Origin: Lachnospiraceae bacterium
GTDB lineage: Bacteria > Bacillota > Clostridia > Lachnospirales > Lachnospiraceae
Direction: 5' to 3'
NCBI GenBank assembly: GCA_900759665.1
Contig: CAAEWE010000053.1
Coordinates: forward strand, 1 to 14,945
Length of the DNA stretch: 14,945 nt
The translations under genes were made by a program, and so were the position numbers. The notes below the pieces were generated by a model. The model had not been told where the DNA came from. It saw nothing but the letters and a program-made list of their open reading frames with translations, and did no database searches. Within the stretch, counting starts at the first letter, position 1; each line of letters opens with the position of its first letter. This document shows, in pieces, positions 14,945-14,945 of this stretch.

Positions 14945-14945
14945 T

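Overview
The window looks like a chromosomal segment of a low-to-mid GC Firmicute, most likely a Lachnospiraceae-type gut Clostridium relative. The reasons are the conserved gdpP-rplI-dnaB order, a 449-residue Bacillus-type phosphoglucose isomerase, an IspF (MEP isoprenoid pathway), strong AGGAGG-type ribosome sites, tRNA genes without encoded CCA, and a secreted CotH protein with BspA-like repeats. Genus assignment is inference. I see no transposase, phage gene or CRISPR array.

Layout: nearly everything is on the minus strand, so transcription runs from right to left. Reading in that direction from about 13.7 kb: a strong promoter drives tRNA-Val and tRNA-Met and ends at a clear terminator. 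A second promoter drives ispF and an RlmI-like methyltransferase. A third promoter drives gdpP-rplI-dnaB, which encode a c-di-AMP phosphodiesterase, ribosomal protein L9 and the replicative helicase. A fourth promoter drives pgi alone, closed by a terminator. Next comes a large secreted CotH-family protein. Beyond a hairpin lies a compact group: an ECF sigma factor, a small tail-anchored membrane protein, and a diguanylate cyclase whose sensor is a LacI-type sugar-binding domain without a DNA-binding domain. On the plus strand there is one gene, a VanZ-family membrane protein at the right end, with its own promoter and terminator.

The housekeeping part (6.2-13.7 kb) is ordinary, with one exception: IspF carries a C-terminal tail of about 50 residues with a tight cluster of four cysteines. 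The left part (0.3-6 kb) is accessory and suggests a surface-protein and signalling locus in which the sigma factor, its possible membrane partner and a c-di-GMP synthase may act together; that link is inference from gene order.

Both window ends are gene-free and rich in inverted repeats. The right end (14748-14944) is a nested, multi-branched palindrome of about 197 nt, closed by an 18-bp arm with a single mismatch. It is either a structured RNA or a palindromic mobile repeat. It is the most unusual non-coding feature here. The left end (1-322) holds a three-tier stem and several smaller hairpins but no gene I can support.
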